Below, in pieces: positions 1 through 5,698 of a stretch of 8,243 nucleotides of DNA. The number at the start of each line of letters is the position of its first letter. Position 1 is the stretch's first letter. The position numbers were made by a program, and so were the translations under genes. This DNA is from an uncultured Candidatus Saccharibacteria bacterium. GTDB taxonomy: Bacteria > Patescibacteria > Saccharimonadia > Saccharimonadales > UBA6022. Below the pieces are notes generated by a model. It was given only the letters and a program-made list of their open reading frames with translations, made no database searches and was not told the DNA's origin. The stretch spans positions 1-8,243 of the forward strand of contig CAMPHY010000031.1 in assembly GCA_946886125.1 (NCBI GenBank). Direction: 5' to 3'.

Positions 1-220
1 CTCCCGCGAAGACCCTAGCTTGCCCATTTTAACGCCAGAGGAACTGACTACCAATATTACAAACGGCTCGTCAATTACCATTTCAGAACTCGATGAGCAA
101 CTCTGGAAAGAGATACAAACGGCTCGTCAATCAGGCGCACTGGTCCTTGGCATGGGTGCGGGTAGTATCGACGAATGGTTACGCCAACAGCTCAACACAA
201 GCACCTCCCGCCGTTTATAA
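1..220 (+). CDS. murC: UDP-N-acetylmuramate--L-alanine ligase, C-terminal end (partial)
   Basis: The frame is open from the left edge (first whole codon at base 2) to a TAA at 218-220, so only about 72 C-terminal residues are present and the start lies outside the window. The visible part fits the last Mur ligase domain of MurC: SREDPSLPIL, then a helical stretch, then the ending LGMGAGSIDEWLRQQL, which matches the usual 'GAGDI..WL' close of MurC proteins. In the family this cytoplasmic enzyme adds L-alanine to UDP-MurNAc using ATP, the first amino-acid step of peptidoglycan peptide synthesis. A TTG at base 20 could be read as a start but falls inside the conserved domain. The last residues (TSTSRRL) look like an unstructured tail. 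The gene carries an 18-base direct repeat, listed separately. MurC is preferred over other Mur ligases because of the GAG-I-WL ending, but the catalytic domain is not visible. Confidence 0.8.
   Translation, partial: SREDPSLPILTPEELTTNITNGSSITISELDEQLWKEIQTARQSGALVLGMGAGSIDEWLRQQLNTSTSRRL
58..131 (+). repeat. 18-bp exact direct repeat inside murC
   Basis: TACAAACGGCTCGTCAAT occurs at 58-75 and again at 114-131, 56 bases apart. Because 56 is not a multiple of three, the copies are read in different frames (T-N-G-S-S versus Q-T-A-R-Q), so protein conservation does not explain the identity. Confidence 0.85.
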
Positions 221-234
221 CGCCCGTGCTTACG

Positions 235-243
235 TGCTATACT
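235..243 (+). promoter_or_regulatory. Extended -10 promoter of mscS, predicted leaderless
   Basis: TATACT at 238-243 is preceded by TG plus one base (TGC at 235-237), forming an extended -10 element. At the usual spacing the -35 position (215-220, TTATAA) is weak, which extended -10 promoters tolerate. Only 7 bases (244-250) separate the box from the ATG at 251, and no Shine-Dalgarno sequence fits, so transcription would begin at or next to the start codon. Confidence 0.55.
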
Positions 244-250
244 AACAGAT

Positions 251-1126
251 ATGGAAATGCTTGCAGATTGGTATAGAGACCTTAATGTCGAAACATGGCT
301 TCTAAATAGCGGTAAAGATCTCCTCGTCATTGCTGTAACTGCAGCCATTCTTTATTACGTCGGTCGCATTCTCCTCGATCGTGTCGTGCGACAAATTGTT
401 AAAAGCACTGCGCGACACCGCGAATGGCATCGCAAAGACCTAGAGAAGCGTCAAAACACACTGTCGGCACTCTTCATGTCAATGTGGCGCCTGGCGATTA
501 TCGTCATCGCAGGGTTCTCTATTTTTACTACCCTATTTGATGTCAACCTTGCGCCACTTTTTGCTAGTGCTGGTATTATTGGCGTTGCAATTGGATTCGG
601 CGCACAATCATTGATTAAAGACTTTCTATCTGGCATATTTATTATTGCTGAAAATCAATACCGGGTGGGTGACATTGTGGATATTGAAGGCTTTAGCGGC
701 ACAGTCGAAAGAATTGGTACCCGCTCTACCGTTATGCGCGATGTTGATGGCGATGTGCACTATTTCCCTAACGGCATGGTCATGCATGTTATTAATAAGA
801 CGATGGGGTACAGTATGGCCCGCTTTTCTCTATTGGTTGACCCAGTCTCCGACATTGACCATGTCATCAAATTAATCAACGAGACTGGCGCGAAGCTTGC
901 CGAAGAAGATAGTTGGAAAAATAAGATTATTGAAGCACCGACCTATGTTTTTATGGGCGAAGTAACTGGCTCCTCGATTGAATTGACGGTGGCTGGCAAG
1001 ACACAGCCATCAGACCAATGGGCAGTAGCTGGAGAGATGCGCAGTCGACTTATTGATACATTTGAAAAAGAATCAATTAAACTTGCCGTCGTACCCGCAT
1101 TTGCTAGTCCTGGTCGCAAAAAGTAA
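251..1126 (+). CDS. MscS-family small-conductance mechanosensitive channel
   Basis: The protein has 291 residues, close to E. coli MscS (286). Domains in order: membrane helix 1 at about 22-40, a charged linker rich in Arg, Lys and His (45-70), helix 2 at about 80-97, then the pore helix at about 101-130 with the family's glycine/alanine pattern (ASAGIIGVAIGFGAQSLIKDF). The beta domain follows (135-185: ENQYRVGDIVDIEGFSGTVERIGTRST, and YFPNG near 171-175), then the alpha/beta vestibule domain to about 280. Such heptameric channels open under membrane tension and release solutes during hypo-osmotic shock. The ATG at 251 is chosen because a -10 box lies just upstream; a second in-frame ATG at 257 is possible. 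The gene lies 30 bases after murC and ends 18 bases from a convergent gene, with no hairpin terminator between them. Confidence 0.93.
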   Translation: MEMLADWYRDLNVETWLLNSGKDLLVIAVTAAILYYVGRILLDRVVRQIVKSTARHREWHRKDLEKRQNTLSALFMSMWRLAIIVIAGFSIFTTLFDVNLAPLFASAGIIGVAIGFGAQSLIKDFLSGIFIIAENQYRVGDIVDIEGFSGTVERIGTRSTVMRDVDGDVHYFPNGMVMHVINKTMGYSMARFSLLVDPVSDIDHVIKLINETGAKLAEEDSWKNKIIEAPTYVFMGEVTGSSIELTVAGKTQPSDQWAVAGEMRSRLIDTFEKESIKLAVVPAFASPGRKK

Positions 1127-1144
1127 GTATCACTTGCCGCAGTT

Positions 1145-1507
1145 TTATGGAGCGTTAATTTTGAGCGCCTCATCGCTTAGTACATCACCACCAAAAGCGT
1201 CGACAGCTGTTGCGTTTTCAGCCTGTTCTGCGTATAGCTCCTCAAATGTCGTAAGAACTTCTTCGTTAATAGGACCGAAGTTTGAAAAACCCTCATATCG
1301 TCCAGTTGGCTTTGCTTGTTCGCGGACATCCTCATAACCAGGACGGCTCAAGTCAAGTTGAGCAGCTCCACTTGTGCGATAGAGTGTCAGCCCTACACTG
1401 ACCAACACGATTGCTACAACGATCGCACCGAGAACTAGTAGCAGAAAACGATGTTGCCGCCAGCCAGTCACCGCCCCTTCGGAAGTATGATGGAGATCGT
1501 TATTCAT
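1145..1507 (-). CDS. Single-pass membrane protein of unknown function
   Basis: I do not recognise this 120-residue protein. It has a short cytoplasm-like N-terminus containing Arg and His (1-20), one strong membrane helix (about 21-43) and an acidic soluble tail (50-120) rich in Glu and Asp. Segments such as SRPGYEDV and YEGFSNFGPINEEV look structured rather than random. Charge distribution suggests the N-terminus is inside and the tail outside. Its ATG at 1507 overlaps the end of the preceding secreted-protein gene by 8 bases. It has an excellent ribosome site, AGGAGG at 1514-1519, 6 bases before the start, so the two genes are probably co-transcribed and coupled. The pairing suggests they act together at the cell surface; this is inference. 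It ends at a TAA 18 bases from the convergent mscS gene. Confidence 0.8.
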   Translation of the reverse strand: MNNDLHHTSEGAVTGWRQHRFLLLVLGAIVVAIVLVSVGLTLYRTSGAAQLDLSRPGYEDVREQAKPTGRYEGFSNFGPINEEVLTTFEELYAEQAENATAVDAFGGDVLSDEALKINAP

Positions 1508-2054
1508 TATTCGCCTCCTGATTTTCAGTCACGTAGGCTTCTTTAAACTCTTCAAATGCAGCTTGGTATGCCTTGATTGACTCCGTCAATACAACTACAT
1601 CAGCATGGAGCTCTTTGCGAAGTTCACGCGTGCGCTGAACGGCATCGTAAAATGCAACCGATTGCTGCTGACAATCAATATCAAGCGTACCGGACAGTTG
1701 GATTTCATACGCCTGGTAACTTTCCCGGAACGTCTCAAGCTGATCATCAAATTCGGCTGTAATACGCACAAGATCGGAACTGTCGAGTTGATTGAGCGTC
1801 AATCGACTATTTAGTGGGGTCATCAACTTATTTAAAATTGACTCATACAGTTGACCGCGGTTAACCCGTAGCACACCGCCGTTAGCGTGAAGTTGATCGA
1901 GCGTAGTCTTTGCTGTTGTGCAATTCGCTCGAATACGTTCGATATGCGCCTCGTCCATAGGTTGCTGACCTTGAGCGTTGCTAACGTGCGCCATACCTAA
2001 GATACCCGCGCCTATAACGATAAGTACACTAAGAGCAATACTGAGCCGTTTCAT
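1500..2054 (-). CDS. Secreted helical protein of unknown function
   Basis: This 184-residue protein starts with a clear Sec signal peptide: MKR, a hydrophobic core to about residue 22, then SNA before Gln28, where signal peptidase I would plausibly cut. The mature part looks mainly alpha-helical and partly coiled-coil, rich in Gln, Glu and Leu. It has just two cysteines, Cys45 and Cys128, which could form one disulfide outside the cell. I do not recognise a named family. It is the first gene of a two-gene unit with the membrane protein at 1507-1145. Its start has no Shine-Dalgarno sequence, but a GATAAT box ends 7 bases upstream. A lysine-rich N-terminus right at the ATG supports this start. 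Confidence 0.82.
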   Translation of the reverse strand: MKRLSIALSVLIVIGAGILGMAHVSNAQGQQPMDEAHIERIRANCTTAKTTLDQLHANGGVLRVNRGQLYESILNKLMTPLNSRLTLNQLDSSDLVRITAEFDDQLETFRESYQAYEIQLSGTLDIDCQQQSVAFYDAVQRTRELRKELHADVVVLTESIKAYQAAFEEFKEAYVTENQEANNE

Positions 2055-2061
2055 TCTTATT

Positions 2062-2091
2062 ATTATCTCTTATGTACGCCTATTTGGTCAA
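2062..2091 (-). promoter_or_regulatory. Promoter of the secreted-protein operon, predicted leaderless
   Basis: On the minus strand TTGACC (plus 2086-2091) is followed after 18 bases by GATAAT (plus 2062-2067), each matching five of six consensus bases. The -10 box ends 7 bases before the ATG at 2054. The -35 box lies within the last codons of the mutY-like gene, whose stop is at 2080-2082. No Shine-Dalgarno sequence precedes the ATG. Confidence 0.6.
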
Positions 2092-2880
2092 ATGAAGTTT
2101 TTCACTCTTTAGGGAAATTAAGCCGTCTTTAAGCAAGCCGTCTCGTGCTTTTTCATACCGCTCGTCACTCTTGATAACAGCCTTTAAGCTTTGTTCGTTC
2201 ATATCACCTTGAGTTAACACACGTATGATCTGGCCACGCACCTGACGAACGCTTCCCTCTAGCGGTGATTGTTTTTTATAATGTCGACTCTGCTTAATAC
2301 TGCCCACACCCTGTTTTTTTAACCAACTGCCATAATCCATAAGTGCCCAATAAAATTCACGGGGATTTTCAGTATCGAGCGTCTCTAACAGTACTTTGGT
2401 GATTTGATTGTCGTGTACTGATTCGACGCTCGTGAAAAAATGGTGAAAATACACGGTACGTATATTTGTCTCAATGAATACCGTCGGAATATTAAAAGCA
2501 TAATTTAAAATCGCCCCAGCAGTATTTGGGCCGACACCCGGCAAACGTATTAATTCTTGTTTTGTCTGAGGAAATATACCGGCATAGTTTTGACATACAT
2601 ATTGAGCTGATTGATGAAGAAACTTTGCACGTCGATTATAGCCAAGCCCTTGCCACAACATAAGTACCTCAGCCAGACTTGCTTGGGCCAACGCTTCAAC
2701 ATCTGGAAATCGCTCAATAAACGCAAGGAACTTTGGCACCACTCGATCTACTTGTGTTTGCTGCAACATCAATTCACTTACCAATACATAATACGGCCGC
2801 GTATCAGTACGCCACGGCATAGGGCGATATAGCTCATGGCTTTTTCGCCAGACTAGTTCTTGAAATTCAGAGCGGTTCAC
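2080..2880 (-). CDS. mutY: MutY-like adenine DNA glycosylase without iron-sulfur cluster
   Basis: A 266-residue HhH-GPD glycosylase. MutY hallmarks are visible: MPWR (21-24), SELMLQQTQV (35-44) with the catalytic Glu36, WQGLGYNRRA (76-85) and the helix-hairpin-helix LPGVGPNTAGAIL (113-125). MutY removes adenine mispaired with 8-oxoguanine, preventing G:C to T:A changes. Three departures stand out. The catalytic Asp of the usual 'DGN' segment is Glu137 (FIETNIRTV). The four cluster-binding cysteines expected after residue about 185 are absent (Cys96 is the only cysteine). The C-terminus (about 209-266) looks like a small winged helix instead of the NUDIX-like 8-oxoG-sensing domain. The enzyme is therefore shorter than classical MutY (about 350). 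It starts at GTG 2880, directly behind a TATACT box and with the family's usual N-terminal length. It diverges from msrA. Its exact substrate is uncertain. Confidence 0.82.
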   Translation of the reverse strand: MNRSEFQELVWRKSHELYRPMPWRTDTRPYYVLVSELMLQQTQVDRVVPKFLAFIERFPDVEALAQASLAEVLMLWQGLGYNRRAKFLHQSAQYVCQNYAGIFPQTKQELIRLPGVGPNTAGAILNYAFNIPTVFIETNIRTVYFHHFFTSVESVHDNQITKVLLETLDTENPREFYWALMDYGSWLKKQGVGSIKQSRHYKKQSPLEGSVRQVRGQIIRVLTQGDMNEQSLKAVIKSDERYEKARDGLLKDGLISLKSEKLHLTK

Positions 2881-2904
2881 TCTCCCAGTATAACGGCGTA
2901 TACT
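2876..2904 (+). promoter_or_regulatory. Promoter of the msrA operon, predicted leaderless
   Basis: TTCACT (2876-2881, four of six bases) is followed after 17 bases by TATACT (2899-2904), which ends 6 bases before the ATG at 2911. No Shine-Dalgarno sequence is present. The -35 box overlaps the start codon of the divergent mutY-like gene. Confidence 0.55.
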
Positions 2905-2917
2905 AGATATATGACAA
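2887..2917 (-). promoter_or_regulatory. Promoter of the mutY-like gene, predicted leaderless
   Basis: On the minus strand TATACT (plus 2887-2892) ends 6 bases before the GTG start at 2880. A -35-like TTGTCA (plus 2912-2917, five of six bases) lies 19 bases upstream, within the first codons of msrA. The GGGAGA between box and start is too close to serve as a normal ribosome site. Confidence 0.5.
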
Positions 2918-3444
2918 CATATGTAGTTGGTGGAGGTTGCTTTTGGTGTATTGATGCCGTTTTTCGACGGCTGAAAGGTGTCTCGAATGTTGAAAGTGGA
3001 TATAGTAATGGTGAAGACGAACGTTCGCCCAATTACTACCGCGTCGCCTCAGGCAGGACTGGCTACGTAGAGGTGGTGAGAGTAACGTTTGATGAAACAG
3101 TCATTCCCTCTGATGTCATACTTGATCTTTTCTTCTTACTGCACAACCCCACCACCCTCAATCAACAAGGCGCCGATATTGGCACCCAATACCGTTCGAC
3201 GCTTCTTTTTAGCGATAAGGCGCAGCAAGTGGCATTTAAAGCTGCTCGTGACCGAGCGCAAAAAGTATGGCAACAAAACGTAGTTACAGAAATTGCACCA
3301 CTCGAAAGTTTTTTTGTCGCCGAGTCAGAACATCAAGACTTTTACAATAAACAGCCTGAAAGCGGGTACTGCCAGATCGTGATTGAGCCGAAAATTGCCA
3401 AGGCGAGGCAGCAGTACCTTGAATGGTTTGAAGGAGGAGTATGA
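2911..3444 (+). CDS. msrA: Peptide-methionine (S)-S-oxide reductase
   Basis: A 177-residue MsrA. This family reduces the S-form of methionine sulfoxide in proteins, usually with thioredoxin, in the cytoplasm. The signature GGCFWC is at residues 8-13 with catalytic Cys10. Other family segments follow: ESGYSNG (28-34), SGRTGYVEVV (47-56, retaining the Glu but with Tyr in place of the usual His), HNPTTLNQQGADIGTQYRS (78-96) and SEHQDFYNKQPESGYC (139-154), where Cys154 is a likely resolving cysteine. No MsrB domain is fused. An in-frame ATG lies upstream at 2860, but it falls inside the divergent mutY-like gene and would add 17 unrelated residues. The ATG at 2911 follows a TATACT box and gives the usual family N-terminus. 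Its TGA overlaps the next ATG (ATGA). Confidence 0.95.
   Translation: MTTYVVGGGCFWCIDAVFRRLKGVSNVESGYSNGEDERSPNYYRVASGRTGYVEVVRVTFDETVIPSDVILDLFFLLHNPTTLNQQGADIGTQYRSTLLFSDKAQQVAFKAARDRAQKVWQQNVVTEIAPLESFFVAESEHQDFYNKQPESGYCQIVIEPKIAKARQQYLEWFEGGV
3432..3437 (+). promoter_or_regulatory. Ribosome binding site of the MBL-fold gene
   Basis: AGGAGG inside the end of msrA lies only 3 bases before the ATG at 3441, closer than usual. Together with the ATGA stop/start overlap this suggests translational coupling to msrA. Confidence 0.6.
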
Positions 3445-4070
3445 AAATAACAAAATATGGTCATGCCTGTTTTACAGTTGAACAAAACGGCGAGACGCTC
3501 GTGATTGATCCAGGTGGATTTTCACAAGATTTTATTCCAAATAGCACTATTACCGCTATCGTCATCACTCACGAGCATGGCGATCATTTTGACCCCGATA
3601 CACTCGCAGCAATTTATGCAAAAAACCCCCATTCCACGCTTATATCAACGAAAGAAATAGTTGCTACTATGCCCGACCATCAAAGTATTGCCGTAAAACC
3701 TGCAGACACTCTGCAGCTCGGCGCGTTTGAGCTGGAGTTTTTCGGCGGCACACATGCAGAAATACATAAAAGCATGCCAGCTATCGCCAATCTTGGAGTG
3801 CTCATTAATCACACGCTCTACTACCCCGGCGACGCACTGACGCTACCAAATCTGCCTATCAAGACACTTGCCCTCCCTGTTGCTGCGCCATGGGTAAAAA
3901 TCAGCGAAGTAATTGATTTTCTCATTGCCGCAAAGCCAAATTTTGCTTTTCCAACTCATGACGCCATTTTATCAAAGGAGGGCCAACAAATTGTCGATCG
4001 TGTGGTTGGCGCTATTGCAGAGGAACATGCCATTACTTACAAGCGCCTTAGTATATCCATGGAAGTGTAA
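3441..4070 (+). CDS. MBL-fold metal-dependent hydrolase (UlaG-like)
   Basis: A 209-residue metallo-beta-lactamase-fold protein of the short UlaG-like type. The metal motif THEHGDHF is at 43-50 (His44, His46, Asp48, His49). Further probable ligands are His105 (GGTHAEIH), Asp131 (YYPGDAL) and His173 (PTHDAIL), enough for a two-metal site. The N-terminus (MKITKYGHACFTVEQNGETLVIDPG) is typical of this group, whose members hydrolyse phosphodiester or lactone-like bonds, and many have no known substrate. I cannot assign one here. The gene sits between msrA and an alkA-type gene, overlapping the first by 4 bases (ATGA) and the second by 1 (TAATG), so it is almost certainly in the same operon. Its position suggests a role in damage repair or metabolite clean-up; this is inference. 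Confidence 0.88.
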   Translation: MKITKYGHACFTVEQNGETLVIDPGGFSQDFIPNSTITAIVITHEHGDHFDPDTLAAIYAKNPHSTLISTKEIVATMPDHQSIAVKPADTLQLGAFELEFFGGTHAEIHKSMPAIANLGVLINHTLYYPGDALTLPNLPIKTLALPVAAPWVKISEVIDFLIAAKPNFAFPTHDAILSKEGQQIVDRVVGAIAEEHAITYKRLSISMEV

Positions 4071-4702
4071 TGGATAGCTTATTGCAAGAAGCGACTGATC
4101 ACCTCAGTGCTCATGATGAAGTATTGCGAGACTTGATAGGAGCATATCCGCACCCAACTTTTATGCCGCATACCAATTATTACCACGCTCTTGTTGGCAG
4201 TATTATCAGCCAACAATTAAGCGTCAAAGCAGCGGCGACTATTGAAGGCCGGTTTAAAGACTTGTTCGGAGGATCATTTCCTTCTTCTGAGCAGATTATC
4301 GAAAAAGATATCGAAACACTTCGCTCGGTAGGGCTTTCTCGACCAAAAGCCGAATATATACATGATCTTGCTGTGAAAATAATTGACGGAACGATACAGT
4401 TTGATTCACTTCCCACACTCACCAATGAAGAAATTATAGCCGAGCTCACCACCGTCAAAGGTATAGGCGTGTGGACGGTACACATGTTTTTGATGTTTTG
4501 CATGGGGCGACTAGACGTACTGCCAGTTGGTGATCTCGGTATTAAAAATGGCATCAAGCAATTGTACCAACTTGATCATGTACCTCACGCAGAAGAGATC
4601 ATAGAAATTGCTGCTAGGAATAATTGGCACCCATATGAGTCAGTCGCGAGTTGGTATATCTGGCGATCACTCGATAACACCCCTATTACGAATGAGTCTT
4701 GA
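4070..4702 (+). CDS. AlkA-type DNA-3-methyladenine glycosylase
   Basis: A 210-residue HhH-GPD glycosylase resembling AlkA/MAG enzymes, which remove alkylated bases such as 3-methyladenine to start base excision repair. Visible segments: YYHALVGSIISQQLSVKAA (37-55), typical of the first helices; SVGLSRPKAEYI (86-97); the helix-hairpin-helix TTVKGIGVWTVHMFLMF (127-143); and LPVGDLGIKNG (151-161) with the probable catalytic Asp155. It lacks the N-terminal beta domain of E. coli AlkA (282 residues), so it resembles the shorter yeast MAG-like form. It has no iron-sulfur cysteine cluster. It is the last gene of the msrA operon: its ATG shares a base with the preceding stop. A weak GGAAG at 4061-4065 may assist initiation. 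Its end overlaps the convergent hydrolase gene by 17 bases. Confidence 0.9.
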   Translation: MDSLLQEATDHLSAHDEVLRDLIGAYPHPTFMPHTNYYHALVGSIISQQLSVKAAATIEGRFKDLFGGSFPSSEQIIEKDIETLRSVGLSRPKAEYIHDLAVKIIDGTIQFDSLPTLTNEEIIAELTTVKGIGVWTVHMFLMFCMGRLDVLPVGDLGIKNGIKQLYQLDHVPHAEEIIEIAARNNWHPYESVASWYIWRSLDNTPITNES

Positions 4703-5255
4703 TGATACGCACGACGACGTAGCTCCAGAGCGTAAGGCAAAATGTAATTGTCGCCAGATGTCCTACCATAGGCACTACGTAGCCTTTCGCTCCCGTCACA
4801 CCGCTATAACGCTCATTTACCACTGAATCCTTTATGCCACGCAAAGTAATAATGCGGGCAGTATCAAGTTTTGTCAGTGAACGAGCAAGTTGTTTAATTG
4901 ACACCGCAAATGCTGGTGAGCGTCTAAGGGTAGTCGCGGATACGCGAATAGAAGGATGTGTCACACCGGCAATCGTCAGCACATTCATAACACTTGGGTG
5001 ATCAGCAGCCAAGTTGAGCGCCATACTACCGCCGGCACTTTCTCCCACGAGCGACACGCTATATCCGCGCGAGACAGCCCTCCGTATTGCCGCAGACGCT
5101 CGTTCATATTTATCTTCATAACTAGCGCCGTCATACCATTTCATCGGAATAAGTTCTGTGCGCACTCCTAATAAGCGCCAGCCATGGAGTGCTACTTGGC
5201 GCATACCATCATAATTATCTCCCAAACCAGGAATGTAAATAATATATCGCTTCAT
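4686..5255 (-). CDS. Alpha/beta hydrolase
   Basis: A 189-residue alpha/beta-hydrolase-fold protein with a recognisable triad: the nucleophile elbow GESAGG (71-76, Ser73), Asp143 (GIKDSVV) and His166 (PMVGHLAT). The N-terminus RYIIYIPGLGDN (3-14) supplies the first strand and the oxyanion-loop region. A hydrophobic segment after the catalytic His (about 168-184, ATITFCLTLWSYVVV) could be the last core helix or a membrane-associating tail. The substrate cannot be told; esterase or lipase-like activity is the general expectation. The ATG at 5255 is chosen because the first strand begins at once; the ribosome site is poor (GAG-rich, about 9 bases away). No clear promoter is seen, and the gene lies just behind the terminator hairpin of the YtxH-family gene, so it may depend on read-through. 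It overlaps the convergent glycosylase gene by 17 bases. Confidence 0.85.
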   Translation of the reverse strand: MKRYIIYIPGLGDNYDGMRQVALHGWRLLGVRTELIPMKWYDGASYEDKYERASAAIRRAVSRGYSVSLVGESAGGSMALNLAADHPSVMNVLTIAGVTHPSIRVSATTLRRSPAFAVSIKQLARSLTKLDTARIITLRGIKDSVVNERYSGVTGAKGYVVPMVGHLATITFCLTLWSYVVVRIIKTHS

Positions 5256-5271
5256 ACAGCATCACTCTCTA

Positions 5272-5302
5272 AAACCAGTCACCTCGCAGAAGTGACTGGT
5301 TT
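5272..5302 (-). terminator. Factor-independent terminator after the ytxH-family gene
   Basis: A perfect 11-bp stem, AAACCAGTCAC (5272-5282) with GTGACTGGTTT (5292-5302), encloses a 9-base loop. On the minus strand the stem runs into TTTT followed by AGAGAG. It lies 23 bases after the YtxH-family stop and 16 bases before the hydrolase ATG. The short T-run implies incomplete termination and some read-through. It could act weakly in the other direction, where the tract is TTTGAATT. Confidence 0.75.
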
Positions 5303-5325
5303 GAATTAGAGCCATAGGCTTTCTG

Positions 5326-5682
5326 CTACTTAAGCTGCTCGTCAACGTCTTTATGAGCACGTTTTGTCGTTTTTTGAGCCGTATCGGCGATGCGACTTCC
5401 ACGTGTTTTAGCATCTTGGCTTAATGCGCTAGCTGAAGCTTTAGCGTGATCAGCAAACTCAGATACTTCACCACCTACTTGGTTGGCGCCTTCACGGAGT
5501 GATTGATACCCATCTTTCATAGCACCTTTTACGTGCATAGTCTTATCGGTAGCAGTCTCTTTGAGATCACCTGCTTTATGCTTAATTTCTTCACGGGTTT
5601 CTTTACCGCTTTTTGGTGCAAATAGTACACCTGCAACAAATCCTACGGCAGCTGCTACGGCAACATTGATTGCTTTTGACAT
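5326..5682 (-). CDS. YtxH-family general-stress-type membrane-anchored protein
   Basis: A 118-residue protein with a short N-terminal membrane helix (about 5-21) followed by FAPKSGKETREEI (21-33), the hallmark of the YtxH family. The rest is a long, highly charged, Ala/Lys/Glu-rich helical tail (34-118) resembling apolipoprotein or LEA-type amphipathic repeats. Family members are often linked to general stress responses in Firmicutes, but their molecular role is not established. The frame extends upstream to 5808, but the ATG at 5682 is chosen for three reasons: it follows AGGAGG (5692-5697) by 9 bases, the family starts here, and the upstream extension overlaps the preceding gene. It lies 16 bases behind the DUF948-like gene, so the two form an operon. 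The terminator at 5272-5302 follows. Confidence 0.9.
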   Translation of the reverse strand: MSKAINVAVAAAVGFVAGVLFAPKSGKETREEIKHKAGDLKETATDKTMHVKGAMKDGYQSLREGANQVGGEVSEFADHAKASASALSQDAKTRGSRIADTAQKTTKRAHKDVDEQLK

Positions 5683-5698
5683 AATAGGTATCCTCCTG

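Noticed and set aside
2860..2910. Upstream in-frame ATG extending msrA by 17 residues
   Set aside because: It lies inside the divergent mutY-like gene, precedes the msrA -10 box, and adds residues not found in the family; the ATG at 2911 fits better.
4180..4557. Long open frame on the minus strand inside the AlkA-like gene
   Set aside because: It is the shadow of a well-conserved glycosylase; its translation has no recognisable domain and no ribosome site was evident.
5311..5321. AGCC-TAT-GGCT hairpin just after the YtxH-family stop
   Set aside because: The 4-bp stem is too weak and lacks a T-tract; the 11-bp hairpin at 5272-5302 is the credible terminator.
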